A DNA stretch of 24,877 bases from positions 1 through 24,877 of the forward strand of contig NZ_JAMBOH010000047.1 in the NCBI RefSeq assembly GCF_023715505.1. Reading direction: 5' to 3'. Below are positions 23,180 through 24,877 of the stretch, one piece after another (positions within the stretch are counted from its first letter, which is position 1; each line of letters opens with the position of its first letter). The position numbers and the translations under genes were made by a program. The notes beneath the pieces are model-generated. The model had not been told where the DNA came from. It worked only from the letters and a program-made list of their open reading frames with translations, and did no database searches. Origin of the DNA: Neobacillus cucumis (lineage in GTDB: Bacteria; Bacillota; Bacilli; Bacillales_B; DSM-18226).

Positions 23180-23420
23180 ATTTATAAAATAAAGATTTTA
23201 TTTTCTTCTTCAACTACCATGAAAGTATAAAACAGTGAAAATCTAAAAATGACAATACTAAAGTAGACCCAGCAATTTAAATCTTTTAAACCGAGCCTTA
23301 AATTAAACCTCATGTCGCCAATATCAGTATGACCACAAAAACCATACTTTCATTCTCTGTGGTGCAGCGACGATTTTTCTGCTGCATGGATGGCTAACGG
23401 GGAAGGTTAGTTAAGGAAAA
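23180..23420. repeat. Gene-free stretch with a half palindrome and array palindrome A7
   Basis: TTTTCTTCTTCAACTACC (23201-23218) is a lone 5' half of the array palindrome. AGTATG (23326-23331) pairs with CATACT (23343-23348). TGCAGC (23363-23368) pairs with GCTGCA (23381-23386) and has a T5 run in its loop. GGCTAACGGGGAAGGTTAGT (23393-23412) is copy A7 with arms CTAAC/GTTAG. No gene is visible. Confidence 0.6.
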
Positions 23421-23507
23421 TTGGTTTGGAGATACGGGTTATGGTTGTCGTGGATAATAATAGAGATGATGTTTAAACTAAATCAAAAATTTATGGGAGT
23501 GCGCATC

Positions 23508-23927
23508 ATGAAGAATATGATTGTTATCTTTACGATTTTATTAATGTTTTCCACAGATAACTTGGTTAATGCAAAAAAACTTCCAGAACCAAAGGAAATT
23601 AAACCGTATGCAGAAGACAGGTATGTTACACCCGAAGATATTGTACTGGATATTATATTTCCAGCTATTGATAAAAGAGTAATAAAGGAATATGGAGATG
23701 GACTATTTAGCTGGCAGTCACAAAGGATTGTTGGTATTGTTTATAACAATAACCATTCCTATGATGTTTCCGTGAGGCTCCAAGTTCCTGACGAAAGAAA
23801 TGTCCCTGGCAACTACGCACAAGACCTAGTTAGAGTACGAGTATCTCCATCCTGCGACAGCCCTAAAATTGGATGTAGTCATGGTTTTAAAGTAGAAGTG
23901 CTAGAGTACAAACATGAATCAAAATAA
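23508..23927 (+). CDS. Secreted protein, DUF3888-like, array gene 5
   Basis: 139 residues. A signal peptide MKNMIVIFTILLMFSTDNLVNA (cleavage likely after VNA, residue 22) predicts export. The mature part has TPEDIVLDIIFPAIDKRVIKEYG, then QRIVGIVYNNNHSYDVSVRLQV and a C-terminal strand GFKVEVLEYKHESK. Together these resemble the DUF3888 family of small secreted Bacillus proteins (recognition from memory, moderate). Two cysteines in SCDSPKIGC may form a disulfide. ATG 23508 follows GGGAG; the frame extends upstream to 23421, but that part has no signal-peptide logic. Function unknown. Confidence 0.65.
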   Translation: MKNMIVIFTILLMFSTDNLVNAKKLPEPKEIKPYAEDRYVTPEDIVLDIIFPAIDKRVIKEYGDGLFSWQSQRIVGIVYNNNHSYDVSVRLQVPDERNVPGNYAQDLVRVRVSPSCDSPKIGCSHGFKVEVLEYKHESK

Positions 23928-23996
23928 GAACAGGATAAGGTGTTACCTTTAATTGTAGACCATTATTTTTAATCGACCTTATTCAAATTTCGGGTA

Positions 23997-24025
23997 GCGA
24001 TTGTTCAATAAGAACAGTCGCTTTT
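23997..24025 (+). terminator. Terminator after array gene 5
   Basis: GCGATTGTTC (23997-24006) pairs with GAACAGTCGC (24012-24021, one wobble) around AATAA, followed by TTTT. Its lead CGGGTAGCGATTGTT is close to that of A4 (CGGGTGCGATTGTT). Confidence 0.85.
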
Positions 24026-24060
24026 CTTGTTCCACAAAGGGGGCAGGTTTGTTGAAGAAG
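24022..24060. repeat. Array palindrome A8
   Basis: CTTGTTCCACAAA (24026-24038) pairs with TTTGTTGAAGAAG (24048-24060) at 11 of 13 positions around GGGGGCAGG. It abuts the terminator on its left. An extended -10, TGG-TAAAAT (24065-24073), lies just to its right. Confidence 0.85.
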
Positions 24061-24100
24061 AATATGGTAAAATTTATACAGAAAAGGGGGAGTTTGGGGA

Positions 24101-24433
24101 ATGAACAATGATACTTTTATTAAAGTTATTTTAAGTGGTATATTAGTGTGCTTAGTTGTTATTGCTTTCAAAATGAATACTAATGAGTATATTCAAACAC
24201 CCACACCTAATGTTGATGTTACTAATCAAGGTGGAAGAGTTGTACAAATTGCACCTAATAGAGTTGGAGTTATTGATACTGGAAATGGAAGTGGTTGGGA
24301 ACAACTTGTGGTTTTTGAATACAATCCAAATACCAAAAAGTTTGAAGTAGTTAGTTCCTTAACTTATGAGGACATTCTTAACCACCCGAAAGAAAATGGG
24401 ATTCCAGTAAGAGATGATAAATATGGAAACTGA
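24101..24433 (+). CDS. Membrane-anchored hypothetical protein, array gene 6
   Basis: 110 residues. One N-terminal hydrophobic helix FIKVILSGILVCLVVIAF (residues 6-23) is a signal anchor or uncleaved signal. The outside domain has VDVTNQGGRVVQIAPNRVGVIDTGNGSGWEQLVVFEYNPNTKKFEVVSS and DDKYGN at the end, probably beta-rich. No family recognised. AAAAGGGGG/GGGGA precede ATG 24101, with a promoter between it and A8. A terminator-like hairpin (24473-24502) follows. Confidence 0.65.
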   Translation: MNNDTFIKVILSGILVCLVVIAFKMNTNEYIQTPTPNVDVTNQGGRVVQIAPNRVGVIDTGNGSGWEQLVVFEYNPNTKKFEVVSSLTYEDILNHPKENGIPVRDDKYGN

Positions 24434-24472
24434 ATGTTATTAAGCTGATATGAACGAAACTGTCAACCCACC

Positions 24473-24502
24473 ACACCCAAATGTTTTTAAATGGTGTTTT
24501 TA
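24473..24502 (+). terminator. Probable terminator of array gene 6
   Basis: ACACC (24473-24477) pairs with GGTGT (24493-24497), followed by a T5 run. The stem is short and the loop long, so this is weaker than the other terminators of the array. Confidence 0.5.
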
Positions 24503-24522
24503 TTCAGCATGAATAGAGTTAT

Positions 24523-24633
24523 TCCTTGTTCAACTTATAGACTAAATATCCTTTCGTAATTAGCTTGTCAAGGGTGCACTTTCCCTTGATAAGCTAATTA
24601 CGAAATGGATACAATGCAGAAAGTTGAACAGGA
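24523..24633. repeat. Large nested inverted repeat at the array's right end
   Basis: The inner stem is 23 bp (24552-24574 with 24583-24605, one G-T pair, loop of 8). It begins TTTCGTAATTAGCTT. Outside it TATCC/GGATA (24547-24551, 24607-24611) extends the helix. The outermost arms TGTTCAACTT (24527-24536) and AAGTTGAACA (24621-24630) match the arms of the array palindrome. Confidence 0.85.
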
Positions 24634-24877
24634 TAACCTTAAAAACTTGGCACGAAGGCAAAAACGTTGACGGTGATATACAGTCTGATATTCGTGGGTT
24701 GGTTACCACATTTCATTCCATCCGTCACGGAGCTGCCTCGGACTAACGACCACGTTCAGTTCTTCGAACCTAGTGCATAACTTAACATGAGGGTTCTCCT
24801 TCCCGGGGGTTTGCCTTCGAGCCAAATCTTCAATTCTTCAACACAAATAGTTCTGAGATAAAATCATACATTACATA
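24634..24877. other. Unexplained non-coding right end
   Basis: No open frame of useful length on either strand and no recognised RNA. Base composition is more balanced than in the AT-rich surroundings. Several short self-complementary pieces occur, for example CCGGG around 24803 and CGAAGG/CCTTCG. It could be the edge of a mobile element or structured RNA continuing past the window. Confidence 0.4.

Noticed and set aside
19171..24060. CRISPR array
   Set aside because: The repeated palindromes are imperfect, spaced by hundreds of bases and separated by genes; no short regular spacers and no cas genes are visible.
24785..24795. ACATGAGGGTT also occurs at 14082-14092 in the groEL terminator, suggesting an att repeat
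   Set aside because: Only 11 bases match and neither the hairpin nor flanks are shared; one such match is expected fairly often in 25 kb with many possible comparisons.

Overview
The window is chromosomal DNA of a low-GC Firmicute of the family Bacillaceae (Bacillus sensu lato, possibly Neobacillus-like; the genus is an inference). The evidence is the gene order tRNA-fMet/tRNA-Asp, tsaE-tsaB-rimI-tsaD, ydiF-type ABC-F, moaC-rex, ydiL-ydiK, groES-groEL, which is the Bacillus subtilis ydiB-groEL neighbourhood. It also has AGGAGG-type ribosome binding sites, frequent TTG/GTG starts and a CIRCE operator.

Positions 1-14100 are mostly core genome. A tRNA tail (fMet partial, Asp) ends in a terminator, followed by a repeat-rich gap. 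Next come the tRNA t6A operon (tsaE, tsaB, rimI, tsaD), a dense cluster of DnaA boxes, the convergent ABC-F ATPase gene, and moaC plus the redox repressor rex, preceded by a Rex-box-like palindrome. Where B. subtilis carries tatAY-tatCY, this genome has a yhbD-like MerR regulator, two tandem bactofilins (bacE/bacF type) and a 14-TM MFS exporter. The core block ends with ydiL-ydiK (minus strand) and the HrcA/CIRCE-controlled groES-groEL operon.

Positions 14100-24877 are an accessory island starting immediately behind the groEL terminator. The left end has twin direct repeats, a phage-type tyrosine integrase and a small excisionase-like HTH gene on the minus strand. Beyond an intensely repeated control region lie two decayed large serine recombinase genes: one with a single in-frame stop, one with a frameshift and internal deletion. 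They end an operon-like train of very short, overlapping minus-strand ORFs.

From 19.1 kb to the right edge is an array of small plus-strand genes (coiled-coil, two-TM, secreted or membrane-anchored products, none recognised with certainty). They are separated by a recurrent imperfect palindrome resembling CTTGTTCAACTAAC-gggcag-GTTAGTTGAAGAAG and by terminators. Several genes have their own promoter, so each looks like an independent cassette. This array is the most interesting and least explained part of the window. It is interrupted by a clearly foreign high-GC module: a TetR regulator divergent from an NADPH:quinone-reductase-like gene. Three operator palindromes lie between them, one filling the spacer of a perfect consensus promoter. 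An ABM-type monooxygenase gene follows. The right end of the island is not in the window.
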